Part shown: positions 45,189 to 56,120 of the stretch, in pieces
How positions within the stretch are numbered: the stretch's first letter is position 1
Layout of the letters: every line of letters starts with the position of its first letter
Source: Micrasema longulum
Taxonomy: Eukaryota; Arthropoda; Insecta; Trichoptera; Brachycentridae
DNA: 64,000 nucleotides
Assembly (NCBI GenBank): GCA_022494885.1
Contig: JAGVSM010002670.1
Coordinates: 62,001-126,000, forward strand
Direction of reading: 5' to 3'
Position numbers and translations under genes: made by a program
The notes under the pieces: model-generated
The model's input: only the letters and a program-made list of their open reading frames with translations
The model's database searches: none
What the model was told of the DNA's origin: nothing

Positions 45189-45350
45189 ACCTCGTGGTCG
45201 AATAATGGTTGGTACGTTTTTCCACCATTAATATTTAACATAAAAAAAATATTTTAAAGTGCGTTTTTGTGCTTAAATATTTTATAGTCCCTAAACTGAC
45301 ATTTGAAGCGTGAGAATGATCATCTTACCGTCATGAAAAAAAAATGACAA
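45188..45350 (+). mobile_element. SINE family A, decayed copy
   Basis: Head-like CCTCGTGGTCGAATAATGG at 45190, then body words TTTTATAGTCCCTAAACTGA and CATCTTACCGTCATG. It stops at a short A-run where SINE family B begins, so the 3' half was lost or replaced. Confidence 0.65.
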
Positions 45351-45354
45351 AAAA

Positions 45355-45577
45355 CGACGGTCTCCGTGATGTAGTGGTTGAGACACTTGACTTATGTACC
45401 GATGGTTCTCGGTTCGATTCCCGGTGAGAACACAAAAAAGAGTAATGGGATTTTTCTCAAGCTTGCGCGTTTTGTGCCATATTTCACCACTGTAATTGGG
45501 CTCCTGTTCCGGCTCCGGTTAGAGTGCAAATCAGTACTTTATGGTCCATAAGTGCGGAAAAGAATGGTGGTGATTAT
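45355..45577 (+). mobile_element. SINE family B, copy 1 (complete)
   Basis: tRNA-like head: TCTCCGTGATGTAGTGGTTG (A-box) and TCTCGGTTCGATTCCCGGT (B-box). The body has GGGATTTTTCTCAAGC and GTTCCGGCTCCGGTTAGAG. The 3' end AAGTGCGGAAAAGAATGGTG then GTGATTATT is the same as that of family A, although heads and bodies differ. The head resembles the tRNA-Val/Glu type, but the exact source is unclear. Confidence 0.88.
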
Positions 45578-45870
45578 TTAAAAAATAAAAATGGGCGTTA
45601 GCTTTAGTACTCTGGTTGAAATTTTGTTTTGGAGAATAAAAAAAAATGCGAATAGTTTGACCATTTTTTTTTCATTTCAGAATGGTAAAATCCAATCTTG
45701 TTAGACGTATCTCCACTCCTCTGTTAGTGTATCTATGAGCCAAAATAGAACATCCGCTAGTGGCTATTATTGATGGAGCTTTCTAATTAAATCGATATTC
45801 GATATATTTGATGATCAAAGTACTCAGGGACGATAAACGTCACCCGTCGCAGAGGATTTAATCAATTGGT
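45578..45870. other. No feature recognised
   Basis: Mixed AT-rich DNA leading into the CpG-dense block. Confidence 0.4.
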
Positions 45871-45935
45871 GACGCGTGACATGAGCGTCGATGCGGCGGC
45901 GCTGGGCGTCGGCGTCGCAGCGCGGCGTCGGATAC
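45871..45935. promoter_or_regulatory. CpG-dense block
   Basis: Within 65 bases the sequence repeats GCGTCGG-type words (GGGCGTCGGCGTCGCAGCGC is the core) in a strongly AT-rich setting. The minus frame through it (46006-45824) is open but unrecognised. It may mark an exon edge, a promoter or a local expansion of a GCGTCG word. Confidence 0.25.
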
Positions 45936-46476
45936 AAAAGCAGAACATTAATGTTTGACAGCGGTGCGACAATTGCTAATACATCGATACTGCATTGTTT
46001 TTGCATAGAGGTTGCATAGATACGGGGGTTGGTGACACTACAATCGCATCCATTCCATATTGTTTGTCAGACGCGGATTTTCGATCCAACACGCCAAATT
46101 CACTAAAGATTTCATGTGACCCTTGTATACTAATACCTTTGGTATGTTCGTATTCTCTAAATAACTAGTTATACCTATTATACTTTTGTAAAAATTAGTT
46201 TTGTTTTCATCTGAATCATTCTTTTGAATTTGATTTAAAATTGGTGTTAAAGTTCCGCTTACAATGATAAACAGAGGAAATATGTTTTATGTATTTTATT
46301 TATTAATTTCGTATTATCAAAATTCAATTTACATTTATTGAGATCCACAAAGTCCTGTGTTGAGTTGAGACGAACAATGTTATTGAATAATATAGAACAA
46401 CAATAATATTATGCAAAACAAGATCATCATTTAAAAATAAAACAAAACGCATTAGTATAAAAGTATACAAAGACAG
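45936..46476. other. No feature recognised
   Basis: Unique DNA, complex at first and AT-rich later. It ends with the left target duplication of the SINE at 46477. Confidence 0.35.
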
Positions 46477-46758
46477 CCAATCATCATCATTCCCTTTACG
46501 CACTGCATGGGGCACTGCATTGGTACACCAATTGCAGCGTATCTTGATCATTTCTATTACATGAAGGTTAGATTATCAGTCAAACGTATGAAGTGCCAGT
46601 CCGGGAGACTACGAAATTTTTTTTTGTGTAAAAACACCTGTTTAAATAAATATGTCAACCATATCGGGAATCGAACCCGAGACCTTTTGCGTGGTAGGCA
46701 AATGCACTGACCAGTGCACCAAGCGGCTAACAAAAAACATCACGAAACATTACATCAA
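46477..46758 (-). mobile_element. SINE family A, complete copy with 21-bp target duplication
   Basis: Best copy of the family. Minus-strand head from 46731: GCCGCTTGGTGCACTGGTCA, GTGCATTTGCCTACCACGC, then B-box GGGTTCGATTCCCG. The body has CTTCATGTAATAGAAATGAT and the end GGGAATGATGATGATT. The flanks 46456-46476 and 46759-46779 (TATAAAARTATACAAAGACA plus G) match at 20 of 21 positions, the duplication expected of target-primed insertion. The head can be folded into a near-complete tRNA cloverleaf with an ACC anticodon position, but the body shows it is a SINE. Confidence 0.92.
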
Positions 46759-46814
46759 TATAAAAATATACAAAGACAGTGCATCAATACAAAAATATAC
46801 AAAACCTCACAACA

Positions 46815-46950
46815 TGAGCGGCCTCCGCGGTGTAGTGTTCAAGACGCTTGACTCACACACGGAAGGTTCCGGGTTCGATTCTCGATAAGAATACAAATAA
46901 AAAATATGATTTTCCTCAAGCCTGGGTGTTTTGTGATGTAATTCACAAGG
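46815..46950 (+). mobile_element. SINE family B, 5' part
   Basis: Head GGCCTCCGCGGTGTAGTG, B-box CCGGGTTCGATTCTCG, then ATTTTCCTCAAGCCTGGGTG as in copy 1. It ends in (AAAAT)n instead of the common 3' tail. It is head-to-head with the family A copy just upstream. Confidence 0.85.
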
Positions 46951-48170
46951 CAAAAATAAAATAAAATAATAAAAAATGACAAAAATGTTAAATGTCAAAC
47001 ATTTAGGACAGGGGAAAGATAGTGAACATTAAAGAGAAGAGAATGTGGAAGTTTAATCATTTACAAGACTTAAAATCCCAAGCAATTTTTATTACAGAAT
47101 TGTAAAAAGTTTAAATAATTAAATAACTGCTAAATAAATCAGGTTCATTTTTTTTTTTTAATCTCAAAATCACTTGTCGATGAATGTCATTCCCAGAACT
47201 AAAGTTGCTACTACATAAAGATGTACATCGCCAGAGACACAATATTTCAATATTTTTTATGTATAATTCCGTAAATAAATTATCAGTTAGAGCTCCACTT
47301 TGGTACATCTTAATTTGTCAGCGAGTATTAACTTAAGTTGATACATGATTACAACACCAGTTTTACTAGTATGAAAGGGCTAGCTGTTCCTAGATATTGC
47401 AATAAATATGGCAAAAGGACACTGCAATACAGTATAACTAAAATATTTAACATGTTATCAACAAATATTAAAAATACTGAGTTAAATACAAGAGTGAGAT
47501 GTATGCTTAAATGATGTTTAATCGAAAAAAGATTTTTGTGTTAGTGATAGTTTTTAGTTTTTGATAGTGTAATGAAATATGGTGTTATACGAGTATGTAA
47601 CATTTTTCAAGTAAAATTATTATTAATGTAAGTTAAGTATGAATAATCGAAGCAATTTATAAGAACCTGCTGACGAGTTATATGTATACAACTCAACGGG
47701 ACTTTAATTTATTATGTGATTTTTTTGAAAAAAATAAATAAAATATTGCTTTGAAAACATATTAGTTGGGTTCATTAATGGAGTCTTCGCATATATTTTT
47801 TTATAATATTTTCACCACTGCGCTATAAAAATTCAGAAAATGGTACGTTGATAATTTCTTACTTTATTTATGGTTTACAGTTAACGATAAAATATCAATG
47901 GTATTTCACGCACCCTCTTCTTATGAAATGGTTTTTTTTCGGTGTTTTTTTTAAAGTCATGTAAAAATTTAATGAGAAAACATTACGGCACGTCATACTG
48001 TCATACCCCACTTCTAGTTTCTCTCTCAACTTGAGTACTGTTCGCGCCACAGTGTGAGGGTAGGACAGTTACAAGCGTATTGCGTGACTTTTAATTTAAT
48101 TAATTCTGAAGTAATTGCCTTGATTCGATTACCCCGATTAAAATTTTAAGTGTCTCTTATATAACAATAT
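46951..48170. other. No feature recognised
   Basis: AT-rich DNA. 47985-48080 is slightly more complex. Confidence 0.4.
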
Positions 48171-48418
48171 TTGGTTTTGTCCGAATGTTTGTAGACAAAA
48201 GACTGGATTTCACCCCCTCGGGAGTCATTAAGATTAACACATTACAACAGGGATGGATAATACCCTAAAGAAGGAAATATGGAAGTCTAGACATTCACAG
48301 GGCTTATGACCTGTCATTGGCTGGTTTAAGTGGCCACTTTACACTCTTTGTAACATTCACCATTTTGCCTATGTTTGAACATCCATGTTTCTTCAATTCT
48401 TCCATTTGTTGATTTTAG
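48171..48418 (+). repeat. Repeat family E with upstream segment, copy 5
   Basis: Upstream segment TTTGTAGACAAAAGACTGGA and CCCCCTCGGGAG, then the unit ATTACAACAGGGATGGATAA, GGCTTATGACCTGTCATTGG and CTGGTTTAAGTGGCCACTTT. It is close to copy 3 (40553-40800). Confidence 0.88.
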
Positions 48419-49449
48419 TAAAGTTAAAGTAATTTAAATTAGTAACTTATATGTAAATATTTGTGAACACATAATTACAATTATCTTTGTTCGATTAAAT
48501 CTTTCGAATTTTTTCTCTAATAATTCTTTTTTTTCCAATAAATTAATGCACGTTCCATAATTTTAAATCTACCTAAGCATGTTTTCCTTTCTAACGTGAA
48601 ATTTAAAAAATGTATTTTGAGTCGACGGCTGGGCACATTTTTGTTTATTTTATTTTGACAAAGTGGCATTTCCGAAGTTTTTATTATAAGTTATTTGCAG
48701 CGGCTTTTAGTTCGGCGCTATTTCGCGCTATAAATCATCGTTTTAATTTAGTCTACTTTTCCGAGGAACTGCTAATCAATAACTTTTGCCGTCAAATTTT
48801 CATTACGATAATTTTCTCTCGGCAAATATCCTAATGTCGTGATTCCGTCTCTTGAAGGGCCGCAAATTAATAAATCATTTTTACTGCTCGTGGAACGGGA
48901 TTAATAATTGCCCCGCGTCTGAGCAGGCTGCCCAAGCCGGGCGCTAACAGTCGTCGTAATGAAGAAACATTAAATCCCTTAATGCTGTCGGATGTGCATA
49001 ATAAAAGTGACTATAATTCATGCGCCATTTCGGATACTTGAAGTCATTACTGCCATAACTGGAAACTGATTTTTTGTTTACGAAATTTAGCGCTATTGAC
49101 GTTGCGCCTTTTTAGCCAGCTGAGGCCAAAATGCGCCCATCATAACAACACTAATTGATATAAGGCCGTCGTGTTGGCAGTTTAGCAAATTTGTTCGCCA
49201 TTTTGGTACTTCTGCAATGTTGGTTCGAAGTGCCGAGTCTCCAAATGTGCATTCAAACTTATAAGCATTCCCTCGTAACAAGTGATGCAATTTTTTTATT
49301 TATTTCGTTAATGGATTCATTTACCTTTTCTTTTTTCATAAGTTTTAGTAAATCATCTTAATTTAATATAACGGTTGTTTTAATAAAAACTGTATTTTTA
49401 TTCACACTAAAAGTTTATCAACCAAATAGTATCACTGCTTTTCAATATC
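48419..49449. other. Unique complex block, candidate regulatory DNA
   Basis: 48620-49290 is non-repetitive and of high word diversity. It holds clusters of homeodomain-type words: GGATTAATAATTGCCCC (48898-48914), GCAAATTAATAAATCATTT (48861-48879), GTGCATAATAAAAG and several TTTATTATAAG-type sites. No long recognised frame is present (48610-48834 + and 49093-49290 - are unassigned). Such clustering is typical of insect developmental enhancers; function is inferred. Confidence 0.35.
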
Positions 49450-49690
49450 TGCATCAATTGTTGCATAGGGTACTGCAATGGCACACTTAATGCAGCGTAT
49501 TTTTATCATTATATTAATTTATAGCATAAAAGTAAAGTGGTCAGTCTCAGGTTTCATATTCCAGTCCATAAAGACCATAAAAAAATATTGTAAAACAACC
49601 TTTTAAAACAATATTTTAAATAGACTTATTCAAGAATCAAATCCGGAATCCCAAGCATAAAAGGCAAATGTGTTGAAAACATCCTTACCC
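49450..49690 (-). mobile_element. SINE family A, diverged copy
   Basis: Minus-strand order: head remnant near 49655-49685 with GCCTTTTATGCTTGGGATTC, body around 49530-49560, and the 3' words CATTAAGTGTGCCATTGCAG and TACCCTATGCAAC. Strongly diverged but co-linear with 46477-46758. Confidence 0.7.
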
Positions 49691-49945
49691 AGCGGATTTC
49701 TCTTCACTTGATTTCCCATTTAAGGATTATTACCTAAAAGCAGCTAACGAGTAAAAAACAATTTTCCACGAATCCAGTTCTATTTTACCCACGAAGTTTT
49801 GTATTCTTCATCCACCATAGTTTTAAAAAATATTATTTTGCCTCAGTTTCTTTTTGACTAGCACTGCAATGTACCTACGCTCTTTTTTAAAAATAATATG
49901 ATGTTTTAAAAATATCTGGTTAAATGAAATGTATTATCTGTTTCT
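49691..49945. other. No feature recognised
   Basis: AT-rich DNA. Confidence 0.4.
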
Positions 49946-50134
49946 TTTTTTTTTTTTAAAGAAATATTTACGCTCTTATGATTTACCCAAATATTTAATT
50001 TTGAGGGCCATTTTCAACGAGTTGTAAATAACTCACTATTAGAAAATGGGAATCAAGTTGGGGTAAAGTAGGATTCGAACCACGGACCTTTGGTTTGTGA
50101 GTCCGAGACACTAGCCACAGGACCACAACCCGAT
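49946..50134 (-). mobile_element. SINE family D, copy 4
   Basis: Almost the same as copy 2: on the minus strand TCGGGTTGTGGTCCTGTGGC, B-box GGTTCGAATCC, CCCAACTTGATTCCCATT and the end AAATATTTCTTTAAAAAAAA. Likely the youngest of the four copies. Confidence 0.9.
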
Positions 50135-50465
50135 TCACTCATTTGTTTTCTTTTAAATTAATCAAGAATAACCAAAACCATGAAACTTTTAACAAACCAA
50201 TTTTGGACACATTCATTGAAACAAATAAAGCAATTTATAACAACATATCAATTTTGTTGTGTCGTTTATTATTATGAATTTCCTCCTCGTTTTTAGGTTA
50301 GAAAAACTTTAAAACTTTTTACTAATTTATTTCTTACAAATTCCTGCCTTAGTTTTATTGACATCGTAAATTACATCCTCTTAACGACCTGTTTTAAAAT
50401 ACCGAATTTTAGTTGTTCAGCTAAATTTAAATTATATTGACATTAATGAGGGCGATATAAAAGTT
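50135..50465. other. No feature recognised
   Basis: AT-rich DNA. Confidence 0.4.
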
Positions 50466-50955
50466 TTTTAAAAAGCTTTTTCGCCTGAAAGAAAGTGGCA
50501 AAGAATGCGATCCGTAACTAGCCCTCGAACGATTTGATTATATGGGAAATTTTTAACAACACGAAATAAAATCTGGATAGGAATTACAGGATCTGAAAAG
50601 CGAAGTTTCACTTTACATTCAATAATCCTCGGCGTTTTAGGACAATGTATATTTCGCACACGCGATGGTGTGTTGTTAATACCGTATAAATTTTAATCTA
50701 GAGGATATTTTAGTGTTGCAATTTGTTCCATATCGAACATCGATGCATTATACACGTTATTTTTTTGATAAATACATCTTCGTTGTTAGCATTTATTATA
50801 TTGCCCTCAGCAATTTGTTCACGAAATTCGTTCAAATATTTATTTGAAAAAGAGATCCTTGGAAAACAATTGCCTAAGAATTGGAATTACATATTTTTCT
50901 TACTTAAAACGCGTCTATTTAACGTGACATTGGAATCAAATACAACATTTTGTTT
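50466..50955 (-). pseudogene. Decayed coding remnant of unknown origin
   Basis: On the minus strand about 160 codons read as ordinary protein sequence across one frameshift and two stops. Blocks in order are SKKNM then a stop, NKYLNEFREQIAEGNIINAN (about 50845), a frameshift near 50775, MFDMEQIATLKYPLD then a stop, and an intact block of about 75 codons containing NIHCPKTPRIIECKVKLRF and SDPVIPIQILFRVVKNFPYN, ending HFLSGEKAF at the final stop (50468). The composition is balanced and not low-complexity. It matches none of the LINE or transposase patterns seen elsewhere. It could come from an unrecognised transposon, an endogenous viral gene or a dead host gene; I cannot decide. Confidence 0.4.
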
Positions 50956-52538
50956 CTAATAGGAAAATATAAATTGGAAATTTCGCAACCAACTTACAAA
51001 AAATATGCCGTTAGTGTAAGTATAATATTGGCCTTGTAGAATTATACATTTTTATGTTAATTTTCTTTTTCTTTTCTTTTTCTTGTCTTTTCTTTTCATG
51101 ATCATGTCATACCATATTTATATGTCATAAACTTATTAATCATTAAGAAAGGAATGGCCCACGCTCAAACGCTGAAGTCTTTGTGGGCATTTTTTCCAAA
51201 TTATGTTATAGCGTAATTTTAAGATGTATTTTTTAAGTGTATTAAAATTCTTTATAAATATAGGTATGGAAAAATAAACAAATAAAAAAAAATACCCTAC
51301 AAGAAGTTCTAGGTTCTATTTTTCATGATTTGAATGATAAATCGTCATTTATTTTTATTTATTAAATTCAAAAACTTATTTGACTACACATTTTTTTTTA
51401 AACGAAAACGTTTGATAGATTTTATTTTTATTTTTGTTTTGAAAAATGAAATAAATTAGCAGACTCAAATCAGTGTTTGATTTGAATATAAAAATAAGAA
51501 TATGAACTCTTTATGAAGTGTTTTTTTTTACATATTAAGTAAGTCGCATAATCCCCGTTAAATGATTATTTTCAACATTGGTATTTTTCTGTTTAATTTT
51601 GTTTTTTGTTTCCTTTTAAAACTTTTGTTATAACTACACTTACAGTTTGACATGCCACACTAGTAACTACACATATTCTCATTACTTGTATCAATATGAT
51701 TTAATATTTTTAATATTTAAATGAAACGTTTTAGAAGGAGGAAATTAAAAAGTCTTGGCTTAGAGTCTGCGGAGCTAAAAATTTATTTAGTAAAAATTAA
51801 GACCACAGATACCCGTCAATTAAAAGAAAATGATTAACATTATTAGTTATTTCAATTTTCATTTATTTTTGCATCTAAAGTTACCCAATTACCGGAGTGA
51901 ATTTCTGCACAGATATAATAAAAAAATAATAGTTATTCTCATTTAAATTTACACATTTTTTTATTTTTTTTTAATCTTTAGCAAATCACGCAATAATTAC
52001 GCACAATAAAAGGATAACAATTTTTCACACAGTATCTAAATGAAAATCCCTATTCATTGCTGTTATTTTCAGTTTAAATAAAAACACTGCACTTTCTTGT
52101 CTAGCAATATAGATAAACATGTCCACGGTAATCGAAGACAATGTTTACTTTGGGTATAAAATGAGCGAATAAACTCCGGCTTTTTCATTATACTCGTACC
52201 ATAGTCGCAGAACCTGGCTCTATTTATATCCGAGAACAATGCGCCCCCCCTCGCCCCAAGCCCCGGATACCACCCCTAGAGGAGGGAATGAAGCCTCGAT
52301 TGACGAAGGTACCCGACGCCGGACGAGTGCAGCCGATCAATCGATCAATCTGTCGTATACATTAACCCTGGATTGGAGCACTTTCGTGTAACGGTCGAAA
52401 ATGCCCACCTTTATCGCACTTTGATGTAATTCCGACGTACATAGAACGTTATATATTATTATGTAAGGAAGGAACTCAATGTGTACGCGTATGTATTTGG
52501 TTCCTTATGTATTTTATATAGAAACCAACTTGCTTAAA
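50956..52538. other. AT-rich DNA ending in a GC-rich block
   Basis: 51055-51110 holds a CTTTT-rich stretch. 52200-52350 is GC-rich (CCCCCCTCGCCCCAAGCCCC and ATCAATCGATCAATC) without a recognised frame. It is possible regulatory DNA. Confidence 0.3.
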
Positions 52539-53584
52539 GGTGCTCTACACCCTGGCCAACACGTTCACAAGTACGCCAGCGCGCCTATTGGCAACGAAAT
52601 CGGTACGCTGCCTACACGTTCGCGAGTTGTTCAGTGTCTCTTGGTACGGGCCAGTGTGCGGACGTGTATATTCTCTGGTGCGTACATCAAAAACACAGAA
52701 AAAATACGTGGCGCAGGTGCCGAATAGTACATAGAAACTGTTGCAGCCATTACTTTTTGTACGTTTTATTTACTTAAACTACAAATAAAAAAATATTTCT
52801 AGTTTCTCTGATTTATTGCTCAAAGTAATACCTTCTAGCCAACCAAAAAACAGACTGGTGAAAATTTTATCAAAATTTTTACTTTGAAAAATTAAAGTAC
52901 AAATTTTCAAAATATGGCCGTTGTTTATTTGTTTATTTAAAGAAAACAACAGCCATTACAACCAAAAAGTACAATATCAACAAAAAAACTGAAATCAAAT
53001 ATCAATTATTTAATAAATGGCCAGATTCAGCTTGTATATACAAATTTATTAGTAAAGATACTTTCGTTGTTCACAATTAAATTATGAGTAATGTTGGATT
53101 GAGTAAAAAAAATGTATAAAAATTAGTCAATACTGAACTGATTTAATCATTTATGTAGCGTTTATAAGTGCACATTGTAATAAAGGGTTTTTATTTATAT
53201 GAAAAAAATGGTTTGTGTGTTTTATAAGTAGTTTTTTAAGCTACATATCTCAAAAATTACAAAAAAAATTTGTTGCTCATATTCAAGCCGCCATTTTGTC
53301 GAAAACCAAAGAAAAATCGGCTAAAAATGACAAAAATATGCGTGCGCGCTCACTAGTAGTGTGTAGCGTGCTGAAAGCTTGGCGAACGTATGGTCGTGTT
53401 TACCATTTCAGACAGCGCCTTTTGGTCTGTGTGGTAAAACTGACAATACTCCTGTCACGCGTGTGCACAATATGAGCATGTACCAGCGCGTGTACCAGCT
53501 CAGTTAGCCACAAACACCCCTTTCTATACCAATACGTATTTGCTAGCCCACTGGTGAATGTATTAGCCAACGTGTAGAGTCGCC
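52539..53584. mobile_element. Non-autonomous DNA transposon with long imperfect terminal repeats
   Basis: The left end GGTGCTCTACACCCTGGCCA and the complement of the right end GGCGACTCTACACGTTGGCT align, and the similarity runs inward for about 55 bases to CCTATTGG/CGTATTGG. Both subterminal regions (52539-52735 and 53340-53584) are rich in variants of CTACACGTTCGC and GTACACGCGC, while the 600-base centre is AT-rich. Such subterminal repeats are typical of cut-and-paste elements whose transposase binds many sites. No transposase frame is visible. Size is 1046 bp. The superfamily is not assignable and the target duplication is unclear. Confidence 0.75.
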
Positions 53585-54029
53585 ATGTGAAGATATTTTT
53601 TTTATTTATAATAATTTAAGATATAAATAGTTTTACAAACTCAGGGGAAGGAATCTTAAATGGTATCAAAAAGTAGAATGGCAGTCTTCCGGGCTAAATT
53701 ACAAAATAACTTTTTTGTAAGGCTATCATGACTTTATTTTTGAGCGCAGCCGACCTGAGTAATGATTTGAAGTTGACTCTCTTGAGTTTTTAAGCAAGAT
53801 GATATGTATTTTTCTTACATTACGTTTTCTATTAACGTTTTCTTGAAATACGGATTATTTTGTACTTCTTTTCGAATATCAAATAGAATCACCGACGCAT
53901 CATACATAAAATTAACATAACGGTTACATATTGTAACACAATTTGTATTGTATTTTTCACATATTTTTTTTGATATCCAGAGAATTTAATATGTATCCTT
54001 AAAATGGATCATTATATTTTTATCAGTGT
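53585..54029. other. No feature recognised
   Basis: AT-rich DNA. Confidence 0.4.
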
Positions 54030-54320
54030 CCTCTCTTCTTCCGGTACCTCATCGGGCCTCCCCGACGAAAAATTTCTGTCGCGCTGTTCTTTCATGTTCC
54101 GTAGCCAGGACGACTGCTTATTGATGTACTCGTTATGGTGATTCCTGGGAAAATATGACCACATTGGTTTCCCGTTGCCTTCTCAGCGGGTTGTTTCCAG
54201 ATGTGCAGGAGCCAGAAACTCGTTTTTCATCCCCTCGTTATCTGCTGTGATCTCACCGTTTGCGACAGGGACGCTAACGAATTGGGTTAATTAGTAATCT
54301 TGCCGGTGGAATGCAACTGG
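54030..54320. other. GC-richer block of unknown nature
   Basis: It contains on the minus strand GAGAAGGCAACGGGAAACCA, a word I associate loosely with repeats of insect genomes. There is no second copy in the window and no confident frame. It could be a single copy of a repeat family or unique DNA. Confidence 0.25.
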
Positions 54321-55869
54321 GCGTTTGCAGCATTTTATAGAATCATAACCTCCATCAAAATGTGACTGACTACGACCCTACTGACAAATCAAACCCCAGT
54401 GTCCTCTAGTGATCTGAATCTCCAGCTAACATGGTGCGTGACTGTTCAAAGTTTAATAATCTTTCAACTCTGAAATCGTAATCGTTAAGTCATGGTATTA
54501 TTTTATAAATTAGATTTTTTTATATTTTTTTTAAATCTTCTATTAATAAATGCTATGGAATGGTCATCGTAAAAAATGCGAAATATTATGTTCTAAAGTT
54601 AATAAAACCACAAATATCTGCGTTGTTTGCAACTGTCAATACAAGACCATGGTTTACAACTTTGTTTATTATAATTTTTTTGTCATTTATTTATCTTAAA
54701 CTTTAATAAACCGTTTTTTTAATTCTTTGCTATTATCTGTTTGATTAATATATTTAACAGATACTTCGAAAAAATGTAAGTCAATCAAATCCAATCGGGA
54801 ATTATCAATTTTATTTTACATTTTCAAAGTCATAAAGGTCAATGAAATACTGTTCAGTTAAAAAGTATTTTATTGTTACTTATGAGCAGCATAAAAAAAT
54901 ATTTTAAATTTTGTAATTTTGAAGTCACGCAATAACGGCTATTCCATTGGCCACGCCCCCAATACGTTACGATTCATGTTTATTTGTTCCTCACCATTCA
55001 AATTTGTTAGGAACATTGTCACGAATCTTAACGTCACAACTATCAAGGCTAAACATGTCACGTTTTTCTAGTGACGTATTTTTTTATCATTTCTTTCTTA
55101 AATTTATGTCAGAAAACATTTCTCCACAATATCCATAATGATTTTTAAAACACAATTAATTATTCTTAATCCATGTTGTATATTTTTATCGGTACTTGTA
55201 GTATGTGATATTTGCCTCTTGTATAAATGTAAAACGAAAGCCGTCTTGAGATAATCTCTCTTTATATTGTATCATGTGCATAACTAAATTTAACTCTGTA
55301 TGGAAAACTTTCGACTGTCCCCGAAATCAAAATTGAAATTGGTCTAAGAAGACGGTTCACTGTAGGTTAATGTATACCAATAAAATGGTAATTTCCCGTT
55401 CGAGTGAAACTGTTCTCCCTCGGAATATTAACAGGAAATCCAAACTTCCAAAGAACCGTCATGAAAGCCAAATTGTTGGGATATCGAAGTTGATTTGAAT
55501 TTGGTCTTTCCTCGTCTATTTAAATGTTTGTATTGTTTATGTTATTTTACCTTCAATACGCCGGCAATAAATTTTTATTACATGCTATTTGCGTTTTTAC
55601 TATCGTGGCTTAGGGGTGAGAGAACAGAGTAAATATTAAGGATATTCTATAACAGCTTTTTGTGATAATGCATTCAATTCATTGATATTTTTTTGTTTCA
55701 TTCCCGTTCATATTTTTCTCCATTCACTTCATATTTAATACAATTCTTCTGTGATTCAATAGTCAGTGCGTTTATTTTTCGTCCAAGGGATCTCAGGTTT
55801 TATTCCTAATAAGATGCCGTAAAATATTTATTTAAGAAAGTTGTTTTTACTCTCCAATTTTTATCGTAC
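54321..55869. other. No feature recognised
   Basis: AT-rich to mixed DNA. 55240-55480 is somewhat more complex. Confidence 0.4.
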
Positions 55870-55985
55870 GCCTAACGACCTTACTTGTATGTAACAAACT
55901 ATCTAGATGCACTGCAAATTAATGGTGAATCTATAATGTATCAATTCAGTGCCTTATACACCATAATATGTGAATAAGAGTATGA
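55870..55985 (+). repeat. SINE family A remnant
   Basis: CGACCTTACTTGTATGTAAC, then ATGTATCAATTCAGTGCCTT and ACACCATAATATGTGAATAA follow the order of the family A 3' half, with many changes. Confidence 0.5.
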
Positions 55986-56120
55986 AATGAAATAAATAAA
56001 AAATTAAGCAATATTCATCATTCATATTAATCGAAAAAATTTAAAATTCAAAGAATGATTAGTTCTTTACTTTTGTTTTAACTCTTTACTTTTGTGTTTT
56101 TAATTGATTATTATTTAGTA

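Noticed and set aside
46655..46735. A functional tRNA gene (minus strand, ACC anticodon position)
   Set aside because: The cloverleaf is nearly complete, but the sequence continues into the SINE family A body and is bounded by a target duplication, so it is a SINE head.
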